Part shown: positions 50,701-64,000 of the stretch, in pieces
Numbering within the stretch: the first letter of the stretch is position 1
Layout of the letters: each line of letters begins with the position of its first letter
From: Plasmodium brasilianum
Taxonomy: Eukaryota > Apicomplexa > Aconoidasida > Haemosporida > Plasmodiidae
Length of the DNA stretch: 64,000 bases
Direction of reading: 5' to 3'
Assembly: GCF_023973825.1 (NCBI RefSeq)
Contig: NC_090120.1
Span: forward strand, 1,962,501 to 2,026,500
Notes under the pieces: generated by a model
Told to the model about the DNA's origin: nothing
The model's input: only the letters and a program-made list of their open reading frames with translations
The model's database searches: none
Translations under genes and position numbers: made by a program

Positions 50701-51865
50701 TCTACTTCATCTTATACAGCTTTTGGAGGTGAGGCATCCACTGCAGACTTCTCAGTAGACTCTGTTTCTGGAGAATCTTCAGAAGGTTCATTTGCTGTAG
50801 GATATTTAGATCCTAATTGATATCCATTAGCAGTTTCGAATGGATCAGATAGAGATACCGAAGGAGGTTCTACATTTTCAGGAACTGGCTTTCGTGGAAC
50901 CTTACCTCTGTCCTAAATATAAATTGAATTCAGGATGTGTATTATAATTATTGGGAATATTACTAGGTATGAGAGTAATGGTACTAGTGTTATCTTTATA
51001 TGTTACATGTTCATGATATTTTTGAAGACTAAATCTTAGCGTTTGATCTTTGTTTTTATACTCAGATTGGACTATACGTTCACTGTTAATACTATAACTG
51101 TTGATACTTTTTTGAAATATATTATGTAACATGCGTTCAATTTGTCTTTTGTTTTTTCTTCTCCTCGAATATTATCACCATATAGTTTTCTAGTTTTCGA
51201 AGAACCAAATTTAGTACGAGTAGTAGTAGGTCTGCGTAGATCTGTAAAAACCTTTAGGTAGTCCCTTATAAATATTCTACCATCTTCATCCTAAGGATAC
51301 ACACGTGGGCTACGATACGAGGTTCAATCAGAATAGACACCACAATAATAGGGGGATTTATCCATGGTTTTAATAAGTAGAACATTACAATCATGTTCAA
51401 AATAAATTTTTCTTTCATTATAATATCTTCTAATAAATTCCAAATTTTCGATAAAATAAGCTCTTATATAAGCAAACCATAATTCTATAAATTCACAATG
51501 ACTTCTGCAAAATGGATCTAAATTACACTGATCTGGAAGATCTTTGTTTCGTGTTTTTTAGTTTATTAAAATATTTTCTATAATTTTATTAAATTATTTT
51601 CTTTCTCTGCAGAATTGATGATTGTTGTATTTTAGTTCAAACAGTTTTATATCATCAACTGACGGAATAACAGGGAAACCTCCATATTTATCAGGAGCCC
51701 AACGAAAGTACATGGGTAAAGGTGCTTCCAGTGCTTCCCATCTATCTAAACTAAAAAAGATTTCACATGTCAACTTTTTTTTAATGAGATAACTCCCTGA
51801 TTCCAAGAATTTTCTCACGAAATCATTTTCATTTTGGATATTATTCAATCTTTTAATTTTATTTG
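47700..51865 (-). pseudogene. SURFIN/STP1-family pseudogene
   Basis: Reading downward on the minus strand: an N-terminal part (51,848-51,594, LDRWEALEAPLPMYFRWAP), a Cys-containing block (51,550-51,330, FCRSHCEFIELWFAYIRAYF), a Ser/Pro/Glu-rich ectodomain (50,902-50,316), a hydrophobic segment near 50,210-50,140 (NIITFVIIIASFLII), a basic juxtamembrane stretch, then the family's Trp-containing cytoplasmic repeats (49,800-49,400, RKEEWEFNKVQFLEICLD, SFNNLKNEWKIKLAYIHEM). An acidic/Asn-rich tail (48,809-48,577) follows, and decayed protein-like text continues to about 47,700. Stops break it at many points, including 51,326-51,324 and 51,293-51,291. The order ectodomain, membrane segment, Trp repeats identifies SURFIN/STP1, a surface-antigen family. 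The lower boundary is approximate. Confidence 0.85.
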
Positions 51866-54800
51866 ATACTTAACTTGTAATTTGTATAAATTATGTAGCA
51901 TATATATGTTTTTGAACGACAGGTTGAGTTGTATAATTCCCCATTGTAAAAAGATTATGATATAGTAGCTAACCTTAAATTTATACTACAGCTGTTTTTT
52001 TCCCTTTTCTGAGCATAAATAAATCGCAGGAAGAAATAATATATATATGTTTATGTTGACTTTGGAGAAAACCGCTAATTTACCACTTGGAATAATGAGA
52101 TTTCAGTATTACGTACGAATAGGTATATAAGACAATCTTAAAGAAAAAGTAATAATTCAATAATGCTAGTTTATTAAAACTATTATTTAAAAATTAGTAT
52201 ACATTAACTGAAGTTAGAACTATGTACGATTTAGAAGGAAGAAGTGTAAAATAATTCAATAGATTAACATTTTTTTATATTATCTTGTTAAATGTTTGTT
52301 CCTTAAACAAATACATTGTATAAGGACATATATATACAAACATTGTTACGGTTATAGGCGTAGTTGATTTTTTTTTTTTTTTTTTTGTGTATTTCGAAAG
52401 ATAGATCGTTTTTTATATTGGCTGTGCATTATTATTATTTGTTCTACGTTTGTAATTTATTATTCATATAAACCATTTTAGTAATATATTAATTTTTTTA
52501 ATTCATTTTAATATTCAGTATATGAAATGCAAAGGCAGGATTTGATAAAATAAGAACTGTTCGAAGTTTTTTCTGTATTAGTGGTAAAGATATAGCATTA
52601 AAATGAAATTATAACTCCTAGCCAATTTTTATAAAATGCAATTAAAAATTATTTATTATATATATTATTTTACGGAACAATTTAAGTATATTATCTTTTG
52701 TTACGTATCTATGTATTTCTATCTTTCCCTATTTTAATTTAAAATGTAATTAAGTTTATATGGACTAAATTTTAATTCATTGAGTGAATATTTAGTAATA
52801 TAAAAATAGTTGGCAACATATTCAAAAATAGGAAAAATTGTTTTATTACATTAGCAACAAGTTAAGTTATTCATATTATATGGTTATAAAAAGGAAGGTT
52901 AAAAATATTTTGAATTTGTATTAAAAAAGATATATCAATCCCGTAAATTAGAATAATAAATATATATTTCATTTAATAATATAAATAATCTTGTAGCTTC
53001 GCAATTATTTTATTTAAGTATTGCTTGAAAATACTCAAATCAAAATATTAAAAAGTTGTCCTTGTATATTTTCTTTTTTAACTTTATTAGACTATTTTAT
53101 CACTACGTGAACTTCTACCTGTTGACAAATATTATTTTACCATTTAATATAAAGGTGATACATTATTTTATTATTTCGTTAAAACATGAGCTAACAAAAG
53201 AGATTTTATAATAATATATAAATATAACTAATAAAACGAATTATTTTGTTGTAATACAAAAAAATAATTTGTAATTTTTATGATTAAATCTAAATAAACG
53301 CTTATTTGATAAAGAATAATGTGCATAATGGAAAAAAAAAAAAAAAAAAATGTTAATTGTACCAAAATTTGAGAATAATTGTACCCATAAAATTTTAAAA
53401 TATTTAAGTTGTTATATTATATATATTATATATATATATATTTAATTAAAATATTATATGGAAATTTTTTTTTTGTTTGATTTATTTTTATTTTTTGTAT
53501 TTATTTTGTGCAATATTCGTACTCTTTCTTATATAATTTTATTTTTATTAATTTTTAAGCCATTTAAACCATTTCTTATTAAAATTATACTGCTTAAAAA
53601 AATTATACAAAGAAAAATACATGAAAATAATTCATGGAATTTTCAGATATTATATATTTAAATTATATCATTTGAGTATATCAGTTACATTTATGTAATA
53701 AAAACAATATATAATATGTATAACATAATTGGTAATATAAGTTAACACAAAATGTGATATTATTTTGAGTATTATCTGAACATATATGGAAAGAGCTGTG
53801 TAAAAATTGTTTTCAGATATATATTTTAAAGTGTTTGTCTTTTTTTTTTTTTTGTAAATATGGGAAATTAATTTTGTTGCTCAGTAATATACTCTTCTAT
53901 AATTTGTTAAAATGTACTGGATACCTCTATGATATAGTAGTTTATACTTCTCGGCTCATAATAAATAACACAGAATTAATAACAGTTTATGGTAATTTTT
54001 GAATTTTCCTTTATATTCGTGTTAATAAATAAATTATTTATTTAAAGTACAATATTAAATATTAAAAAAGATAAGTTAAATGTGTTATTTTTTCACATAA
54101 AATATTACTAATATATTACTGGAATATATATGAAAAATAAGTTCACTTTGGAACTATAAATACGCATAAAATCAGTTCTATTTAGTATTATTTAGTTTGA
54201 AAATATATATTACAATTTTTTTTTATATAATATGTATAAATGTACAATCTAGTAACTATGGTTATTTAATACTATAAAGAATGAACTTGAAATTATAATT
54301 ATAGTTCACAGTATTTGATTATGGAGCCTATTATTATTGTGTTCTAATAGTACACATAGCTTTAGAGAATTATATTTATGAAAATTATCATAATATATTT
54401 TATTATGCATATGTTTTCCTTTTAATATATTCTTATATATATGTATATATACAGAATAGCAACATGCTATAAAAAGAAGAAGTTGGATTTATAGGAAATT
54501 CCATCTACAATAAAATAAATTATACGTGTTTATTTTATCACGATTTACAACATGTATTGAGACTGTTATGTTTTATTAAATTTTATATAATCTTATTTGA
54601 TTGTATATAGTCATTCTATGTATAATATATTTAATATCCAATCTTGTTCTAACACTGATCTTTCGAAAATTTAGTCCCACAGAGTTTATCACATGTCTGA
54701 AGTTTGGCTATCCTTGTATTAAAATAATTGTTTATGTATTAATTCTACATTAATATATAACATATTTTTATTATTACCAATTTTTAGTATATATAAGGAA

Positions 54801-57800
54801 ATTTTTATTTTTTCGTGCGACAAAGCGATAAAGTTATGCATATTTATTTATTTGAATTGCCCTTACAAGTATATATATTATATGGATGCATTCACCATAT
54901 AAAGTATTACGTATATTATGTTATTCTTGACAAATTATTTTAAAATTGTTTATGTAATTAATACTAACATATTTTTATATTTGAGCAATCTTTAATAAAT
55001 GACGTATAAAAATTCTTAAAATAATTATATTTTCATTTAATATATATTTTTTTACTTTGTTTAATTAGTTAACAGTAGCCTTTATATAAGCACCTTTTAT
55101 TGCTAAAATGATTCTTATAATGCTATTACTACTGCGCTATTATTATTAAAAAAATATATTCGAAAAAATCTGTTTTTTTTGGTATTTTTTTAAAATTTAG
55201 TTCAATTAACTTGTTAAGGATGTTATATTATATATACAACGATATCAATTATTGAGATTTTGTAAAATGGAATTCTAAATAAGGTATAATATTTAGTAAT
55301 CCGTGTCGCAAGAATATGTATGATCGATTTTTAGAACCGTGACCCATTTGATCATTTTGTTTAAACAAATATTTCTACGTATTTTTATGTTTTATTTTAT
55401 TTTATTTTATTTTTTTTCATATTTTATAGGTAACTGAATTTTATTATAATAATAGTATATACAATTTCAAAGTTAATGCTATAATATGAACTAATATTTT
55501 ATAACAATTTTGCAGATGTGCATTAGGTTTTTCGAACATTTTGTACTCATTTAGAAAGAAAAATATATTATAATAATAAAAAACAAAAATATGAATATTT
55601 AATATTTTTGAAAAAAGTTTCATATTTGATTATTATGTAAAGAATATGAATGCATATTTTTTTTCCATATAGTAATAAGTATAAAAAGTATGTTTTATAA
55701 TTCTTATTAATATATGTTAAAATATTTCTTAATATTTTAATGAGTTATTTGAAATAACGAAATAATTGATAAAGCATGGTAAATAATATATTTTTCAACG
55801 TACAATTAACAAACAAAATATATAAATATCGTTTTTTTTTAATAAAAGGTATTATATCATCACTTTATATTAGAGTACATCGCCTATAGATGAATTGAAT
55901 TCATCAAGCGGATGTACTAATAGTTTAGTTTACACGTCTATTGCATCAACAAATTTGCTATTGAATTATTTTTTATACACCGATATAAAATGTAAAGGAG
56001 TTAGTAATTAAAAATTGTATAATATGGATATGTTAATATATAGCTAGTTCAGTTGTAATGTAGAGGCATCGTACTAATGTTATGGGAAAAATTAATTAGT
56101 ATAATTTATATATTTTATAACTTTATCTCACATTTAAATGACACATATTATTTTTTCTTTTCTCTTTTGTTTATTAAGTACAGTAGTCAAATTGTGAATT
56201 TATGTAAGTAATGGAAATTTCTTTTTTTATATGATGGATACTATATAAAAGTACAGGAACATAGAATACTTTAACGATAACTTGAGTATTCAAATTTAGC
56301 AATAAAAAAAAATGTATTTTTTGATAATATAATTTTACGTTAATTTTATTGCTTATGTAGAATAAATTAACTTTTATTCACATTTTGTTATAATAAAAAT
56401 TAATATATTTGTAGTCACATAATATATATTTTTGACTTTTTTCAATATTATTCATATAAATATGAAATGTCATAGTTCATTAAATTATCTGCATGGCACA
56501 AGAATTTATGTGTATATATATTCTTCTAAAACGTGAAAAATGATATTTATAAAAACATCCTTATTTTCATTCATTAATTACGCAAAAATGGTGAGTTTTA
56601 TCACTTAATCTGTAATTGTTTGTTCTATTAATTGAATAAATCTAGTGTATTTGTTAAGAGATAATTATTTTAGAGATTTTGCTAATTCATGATAATGAAA
56701 TATAATCTGAGATGAAGCTTGCATATAATTTAGATACTATTTTAAATTTATTAATACATTTAAAAGCTATATAACTATATGTACGATTTCTCCTTCTTCT
56801 ATGCCTTATCTAATAATTATAGCATACGATATATTTCATTTTATTATTTATAATTTTAATTTTAGCATTACACTATTCCTTTTGGTTATTAGGTATATAA
56901 TTATATGTACAGTATTCACTATCTTAACATTATTAGAGTGTATGTATTTAAAATAACAGTAAACTCATTAATTAGGAATGATGGTATTTACTCTATATAA
57001 TTATGGTGTTATCTCTGAACTTATAACCCGTACTAATAATATATTTTATGTATATTTAAATGTTATTAATCTATTCTCAAAAACGCCATACTTATGATTT
57101 TTAAAATCATATTGCTTCTTTAATTTGATATAATTTTCTTTTTAATGTTAGAAGTGTAAAAAATTTAATAAATATTCATAAAATATTTTAAAAATATTCT
57201 TGCACATTACATTATTTATTTATGACAGAAAAATATATAATTATTATCAAGTTTTTTTTCATGAGAAAAGGGAACCGAGGGAGGAAATATATCAAGAAAA
57301 ATAAGATCTTTTATTAACATTATATGGTAATTATTATATTATCCATTTAATAATTATAATAGATGAATGCATATAATATGTTATATAAATCGTCATAATC
57401 AAGTATGAGATAAGAATAATCGCATTTATCATAAAAAATAAAATTTATATATCATATTTAATCTTTTTATACTTAGTACATATAACAACAATTTTTATTT
57501 TGAGTTAGGATCCAATGACTACAGATATTTTAAATTTGAATATTTCTTTAATAGAGACGTTAACAAATACCCACGAAAAATTTTGTACATATTTACATGT
57601 TCTTCTTATTAAATATCAATAAAAATAAGTATTTTATTATTACAGTATAAATGACATAAAAATTAATAAATGAATATATATATATATTATTAACTTTATA
57701 TATAAATAAAAAGTAAAAAAAGAGATCTTCATTATAAATATACATATTGACTACAGTAATCTATTTTAAGATGTATATTATGAAACTATATATATTTGTT

Positions 57801-59181
57801 AGTTTAATATTTTGAAATTATTATAATATCCTAATGCAGGTGCTTCATATATGCTAAATATATTACGTATAATGACTGAAGTATATTTAAAATACTTTTT
57901 AACGAAAATTTTATAAGAATGATTATTTAACATTTTCTTATTACATTCAAATAAAATTTTATTATTATGTGTTAATATTTTAGTAATATAGAAGAGATAA
58001 AAATGATTTACATTAAAGAACTTAATTCCAAAGTGCGCTAATAAATATTCTTATAATTGTTATTATATGTATGAAAAGTAAAATTATGCACTTATAAATT
58101 TATTAAAATGTGTACACTATAGAATTTCTTTAAATTATATATATGTAGTGCATTTTTATTATTTTAGGAATATATAATATTTTGATCATACTTTTTTCAT
58201 CTTTGTATAATCATAAATTTCATAATTTTTAAATTACCAATACATTCCAAATGGATTATTTAATTATTTCCTTTATGTAGGTATATTTAATAATATTAAT
58301 AAAAAGAAAACAAAAATTAATATATCATATGATTATAATTACAAATATGAATGTCTAAAAAGTTTTAATTACCTATTCTATAAAATAATTAGAAATATAG
58401 GAATTTATGTCGTAAACGCAAAAAATAAAACTGTTCTTAAAATTATACAATTATAATTAGTAATATATTATTATAAATTTATTTCATCTAGTATAATAGA
58501 ATTTATTTATTATATATTTTATTTAATAATTTATATCTTTTACTTTTAACTTATAAAAATTTAATATATATATATATATATAATAGATTAAGTTGGTAAA
58601 AAAAGTAACTTATTTTTAGTATAACACATAAAATGATCTAAATAGTACAATTTAAATTATACATATAAAAATTCTCTAAATATGCTATCATATGTTAATA
58701 TGAATATTTGTTATATTTTTATACAAAACTATTATCAATGAAAAATATCGAAAAATGGCAAAGGAGAATATTATGTCTTCTTATATAAATTAATGTTTAT
58801 ATGTATGAAAACGAGAAATAGTACGTTGTGTTTTGTAACATTGATATAATTATATAATACCTTTATAATTTAAAAGATTATATAATTATACCTTTTTATT
58901 TAATGTTTCATTTTATGTATTCTTATATTTTTATTATAGTTTTATTATTTTTTTTCTGAATTAGAAAGTTCATTTTGTGTGATATTAATAGCTCTATAAG
59001 AATTAAAACCTAAATTATAGTTAATAAGCAGCTCTAAAAAACATAATTTTTTTGCATTTAAAAATTCTTACAAACTTATGGAAAAAATGTTTATATATTC
59101 TGTTTTTTATTTTATGTGCAATAAACTTTTACAGCATCAACATTTTAATTATTCCATTTAATTCAAATAACTGTACATATA
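51866..59181. other. Very AT-rich gene desert
   Basis: More than 7 kb with no supported gene. Two short protein-like patches follow acceptor-like sites: about 55,874-56,011 (STSPIDELNSSSGCTNSLVY) and about 57,510-57,621 (MTTDILNLNISLIETLTNTH). They may be lone exons of decayed surface-antigen genes. Homopolymers are fewer than in the left half, but G+C is lower overall. Confidence 0.5.
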
Positions 59182-60956
59182 ATGACTCCCTTGAATGACG
59201 ATGAATTGGTGAATTTTCAATTTTTATTAAATCAATTATTAATATAAGCTTATTTATATATTTTATTTATTATTGAATGCAATGATAAATTATTTCTTTA
59301 AAACAATTATTTATGCATTCATTTAATTTACTTTGTTTTTATCATGCACCCAGGAGAATATTTTGCAAAAGTTAACTTCCTATAAAATATATCAAGAATT
59401 AAATCGGGCCGTCGAAGGAAACGAAGAGGAAAGGAACCGTAAAAGTTTTAGTAACAAAGAAGTTAAATCTCTTTGTGTCAAGCCTGAGCGTAATTTAGAA
59501 AAATTGTCCGAAATACGTATAAAAGGAAACAATCCTGAAAATCGTTGAGCATAATATACTTACTTGACATCTAATGAATTAGGGAAAGTATTTAGAAAGA
59601 GCTCTAATAATAGTCTTTATAGTGCTTATATTGATAAGCTTAGTGAAATATTAAAAAATATATACTTGGGTAATTGATCATCGGAAAGTATAAAACTCTT
59701 TTCAAAGATAAATTTCTCTGCCCGAAAGTAGAAAAGTATTTTTATGTTTATTTTAAATATTATGAGAGCAATAACAATAGAGATACTTGTATGAGTCTCA
59801 ATGTTAATAAATATAAAAAATACCGTAATTGTATCAATGATTTATATATGAACAGTACAAATTTTACGTGTTGTGATATTGAAATGTTACTTTGTCCATA
59901 TTATTTTTTGCAAAGTAGTGAAATGTTTCATACATATGAACTTTTAACTGCGTTGAAATCCAAAATTGTTGATGGTTGTGAAGGACTTATAAATTTTGGT
60001 GAGAATGAAAAGTTTGAACAAAAATTAAATAAAATCGATAAAAACTTTATAAAGTCATTTTATGTTTCTAAATGTTCTAATTTGGATAATGGACATGAGT
60101 CAATATATGAGGTCGCTCCAATTAATACGATCTGATCTAGCACAGTAGGATTGCATATGGAACTGATGGAAGAGTTAATGTTAGACACCTTGCTTCAGGA
60201 GTTCATTCCTTAAAACTAAAAACACGTTCAGTAGAGGGAATTTCGCTTATGTCACTTAGAATAGATATATCAGATGGAAATGAGGAGACAATACTCGAAA
60301 CAGATGCAGAACAAGGTATTAGGGGAAAAGCACTAAGAAAAAATTTAGCACAAGGAATTCATGTGCGAAATATCAGAGCAGATTCAGAAGAAGCTAAAAT
60401 TGTAGAAAACGAAATCCAAGGAATTCATATAATTCCCAAGAAGATAAAAAGAGGATCTTTTATTCATAATGACATTGATGAAAACGTTAAGTGAAAATTT
60501 GATGTACAAAGTGAAGGCTAAACCGAAAGAACACGAGGAATATAAATTCTGTATTTTTAAGTATGTGGAATTGATGTGTAAATCAGAAATTGCCAGAAAA
60601 ATGAGAGTCTCAAAAGTTTACTAAATAATGAATGGAGAGACATGGTCCGTTGAAGAATTAAAGGAAGCATTTAATAAAGTAAAACAGAGCGAGAGAACTA
60701 GAACTTGTAATAGAATCAGTTATATATGCAGCACCAGAAATTAGTGCTTTAAAAAGAGTAAAGACTGTAGTATCTAGAAAAAATGTGGCTTCTATAATAA
60801 TCAGTTCAAGTGGAAATTCATTTCTTCCAATGCTTAATGATTCTCTCAGTATTAAAGATAAAAAATCTAGTGTATTAAAGTAATATTATCTTCGGCACTT
60901 TCCTCGTATTTGCTTTAATAACGGGAGTTAATTTGGTTTTTTTTCTTTTTCGAAAA
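59182..60956 (+). pseudogene. pir (PIR protein) pseudogene with exon 1 preserved
   Basis: Exon 1 (59,182-59,208) encodes MTPLNDDEL and ends at a GTGAAT donor. Exon 2 begins at 59,354 and reads ENILQKLTSYKIYQELNRAV, the standard PIR opening, but stops at a TGA at 59,546. After a frame change, 59,674-60,135 continues the ectodomain (NKYKKYRNCINDLYMNSTNF, then CPYYFLQSSEMFHTYELLTA). A further shift leads to a Glu/Ile-rich extension (60,249-60,494) and more broken frames. A membrane segment (GTFLVFALITGVNLVFFLF) ends at a GTAAAT donor at 60,957. The cytoplasmic exon is not clear; sequence near 61,240-61,360 may be its remains. Several independent lesions argue for decay rather than a single sequencing error. 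Confidence 0.8.
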
Positions 60957-63900
60957 GTAAATACTAAATTATATTTTGTTTTATGAATATATTATAAGTT
61001 TCTATTTATAATACATTTTTCTTAAAATTATATAATTGTAAAATAATTATATTATATTTGTTTTTAATATATCATTTGTTTATTTGTTTACTCCTTTGGA
61101 TTATGTATATGTAAAATTAAAAGTAAGAGAAGTGCTAAGTATGATTTTGATTAATTAAGTAATGAACGAATATCAGTGAGTTCCTTATAAAATATGTATA
61201 AAATTTCAAACAGAGAGAAAAATTAAGTTCGTATATCAAGAACCATGAGCTTCATTCCTATAAGGTTTTACAGAATAGTAACCGATTTAGTTCAATCTTA
61301 TTAAGAGGAGAACAGTGCAGAGTTAAATAAACAATTCTATTCAATAGGGACGATGATTAAAATGGAAGAAAAAATTCGATATAATTGAATTATGTACAAT
61401 TTTCTTAAGATCTTCTTAAATTTGCAAATTTTTTTCTGTTTTTTATTTTTTTCTTTTTTTTTGTAATTTCAAAATAATATTTATATTTTAATTTTCCATG
61501 TAATATAATTTTTTTTTGTTTAATTTTTTTTTTTTTTAATATAATTGAACATGCACTAACATTGTTTTATGTGTATAAAGTAAATTTTTCATGTTGGATA
61601 GTAAGTTAAGATTACAATACACCATATGATGCAAACATATAATGGAAAAATATTTTTATTTTAATTATAAGAATGAAATAGTGTACTAAACCTGTATTAT
61701 TCACATTTAAAGCTTAAAATATAAAAAATATATACTATGTTTATAATTAATATAACATTATATCTGAAATAATGAATTTATTGAATTTATAAAGAACAGG
61801 GTAAACTTGCATATATATTAGCATCCCAATGAACTCATAATATTGATAAAAAGAATAAAATGAAAATATATGAACCTATTTTTATAAAAACATATAAATA
61901 TCAAATTATGATTAAAATTTATGTTATATATACCAAGCCATTTTAGATTTCCAGAAAAACTTACGTATTATTATTTTTTGAATAACACTATATACCATTG
62001 ATGTAACACTGCTTTTATATCTATAAGGAAATGTTTATGATTATTATGATATCTTTAACATATAAGAAAAATATTAAAGATATATATAATAAAAACTACA
62101 AATTAAAATAATTATTAAAACATTTTGTTAATATAATATTTTAATTATTAGAGAAATATATTGTAATATTAAAGGATAGAATAAATTAAAAAGTAATTCA
62201 TCATTAAAAATTTTAACGCAATTATTTGTGTATAGCATTACTCGAAAAAAGGAAATATAATATATGTAAATTTAATAGAGTGTGCCTAAAAAAAGGTATA
62301 ATATTGTTATCTGGCTTATTTATAACTATAATTGTATATGAAGATTCATTAGAAATTATTGTAGTAAAATTTTTATTATATATGATCTGAATATTAAAAA
62401 ATAAAATTTGTTAAGATGCACTATTACATAATATATATGTGTAAACTAAAAAAAGAAAAAAAAGGAGAAATATTGAAAAAGGGTAACAACACATATTATA
62501 AGCTATATTTTTTTTTTAAAACATAAAAATAAATGATTATTATACCCTTTTGCAAAAATGTTCATTCTTTATGTTTTTGTTCCAACTTAGCAATTGTTTT
62601 CTTATGGATAATTATAAAACTAAAAAATAATTTCCATCTGATTTCCTCTTAAGCCCAATGAAAAAATAAAAAGCAGTTCTATACATATACATATATATAT
62701 ATGTATATATTAATAATATTAATTATTTATATACAGATGAACTACTTATCTCCTTATGATGTAAAGTAGCGTAATTACTTTTTGTAAGTAATATTTAACA
62801 TGGAAAAAGAATTAACATTTCCAGTTACAATTTCAAAACGAAACGACATAAGAATTATTCTATATTATTTTCTTAATTTTTTTAGATAATTTGTTATCAC
62901 ATAGAGTTCCTTTAATTATAATAAAAATAAATAATAAATGTAAAAATATATTGCTGACATATATTATAATATTGTATTTTATAATTATTTTTGTATCTGG
63001 GATAAACAGAAAAAAAAATTAAACACATTTTCATAGAGTAAAAAATTTTTTATAGATTACGCAGCTGTTTTTTTAGTTAAAGTTTAAACTATGTTTTTAA
63101 TAATTAAAAAACTAAAAACGTTAACTACCCTTTTTTTTTGGTCCTTTTAATATAATTAAACTTAAACTCTTTTTTACTGAAGCGATTTATAGTATTCTTT
63201 TTATTGTAATATATTTTTAATAGTATTAAATATAAATTATGTATATATAGATCATTTAAAGATCTATGGAATAAAAACAAAAATTTTTGTGTTGCTTCTA
63301 TATTAAAACGAAATTATATAGTGAACATTTAGCAATCATAAAATAATGGAAACCTTTTACATAAAACAATTATAAATAATAGTAAATTTTGTAAAAATTA
63401 TATTTTTTTTAAATTATGTTTATTTTTATTATACAATTTTTACTAATTTATTACATTTCTTTGCTTATTTAAATTAAATATTTTTAATAAGAATTTGTCA
63501 AAATTGCAAAATAAATTTATATATTATTTTAACTGCCAAATTTACCTAAATAATGTAAGTATATGGACATTTATTTAAAAATTAACACGAAGGTTTTATA
63601 ATTAAATAGAAATATATTCTATATCTAAAAAAGACAGTTCATATTTGTTAACAATGTTTTAACAAGTCTTGTATGTCTATTAAATAATTTAAAGAAAATT
63701 GAAGTATTTTTTTGTGAAAATTACAACTATAATGGTTTATTTATGTTTTATTAATACAATTATATCATGAATTTATAAATTAAAATTTCGATGAATTTCA
63801 TTTGTTCAAATAATATTGGATTTCTTTTGTAGCTACATGTTGGTAATATTTAATATTTTATTTTAAAAATATAATATATTTATTCTATACAACATTATTA

Positions 63901-64000
63901 GTATTTTAATAACGTAATGCTAATGTTTAATTAATAAATAGTTAAAAGTTAAAAATTGTTTTTTAGATTTTAAAATTAGTACAAATTCGAATATCTTATA
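60957..64000. other. AT-rich DNA to the window end
   Basis: Past the pir pseudogene I see no further gene. There is no telomeric repeat and no obvious subtelomeric tandem array, so the chromosome end is not reached. Confidence 0.55.

Overview
This window is nuclear DNA from a malaria parasite (Plasmodium). The evidence is extreme A+T richness, very long poly-A, poly-T and (TA)n tracts, two- and three-exon genes with GT..AG introns, and several families found only in Plasmodium: CLAG/RhopH1, ETRAMP, tryptophan-rich antigen, PHIST, a Pv-fam-d-like family, pir and SURFIN/STP1. This mix and the low GC content fit a non-falciparum human-type species such as P. malariae or P. ovale better than P. 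falciparum (no var, rifin or stevor gene seen) or P. vivax (less AT-rich). The species call is inference. No bacterial-type features (operons, Shine-Dalgarno sites, IS elements, CRISPR) are present or expected.

Layout. The left end (about 0.9-7.2 kb) holds a complete nine-exon CLAG/RhopH1 gene on the minus strand; I placed every splice site, and the joined frame is open for 1392 codons. From about 7 to 34.6 kb there is a sparse zone of genes for exported or parasitophorous-vacuole proteins: an ETRAMP-type gene (14.5-15.1 kb, minus), a two-exon tryptophan-rich protein gene (19.6-20.6 kb, minus), a PHIST gene carrying two reading-frame lesions (26.3-27.4 kb, plus), a PEXEL protein with C-terminal membrane segments (29.7-30.7 kb, plus) and a two-exon Pv-fam-d-like gene (33.5-34.6 kb, minus). 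Between them lie minisatellites, microsatellites, decayed gene fragments and two small GC-rich islands that could encode structured RNA.

From about 35 kb to the right end the DNA looks like a subtelomeric gene graveyard: a pir pseudogene (41.6-43.2 kb), one intact three-exon pir gene (45.5-46.8 kb), a long SURFIN/STP1 pseudogene on the minus strand (about 47.7-51.9 kb), a very AT-rich gene desert (52-59 kb) and a second pir pseudogene (59.2-61.0 kb). The likely reading is that the left end faces the chromosome core and the right end faces the telomere, although no telomeric repeat is in the window.

How the genes fit together: CLAG is a subunit of the RhopH complex that acts at the infected-cell membrane in nutrient channel activity; ETRAMP proteins sit in the parasitophorous vacuole membrane; the PHIST, Trp-rich and PEXEL proteins are of the kind sent into the host red cell; and PIR and SURFIN are variant surface families. 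The window is therefore a host-cell-remodelling and antigen neighbourhood. I found no wholly new system. The best leads are the uncharacterised PEXEL gene with possible extra 3' exons, the lesions in the PHIST gene, the unassigned decayed gene at 23.8-24.8 kb, and the two GC-rich islands.
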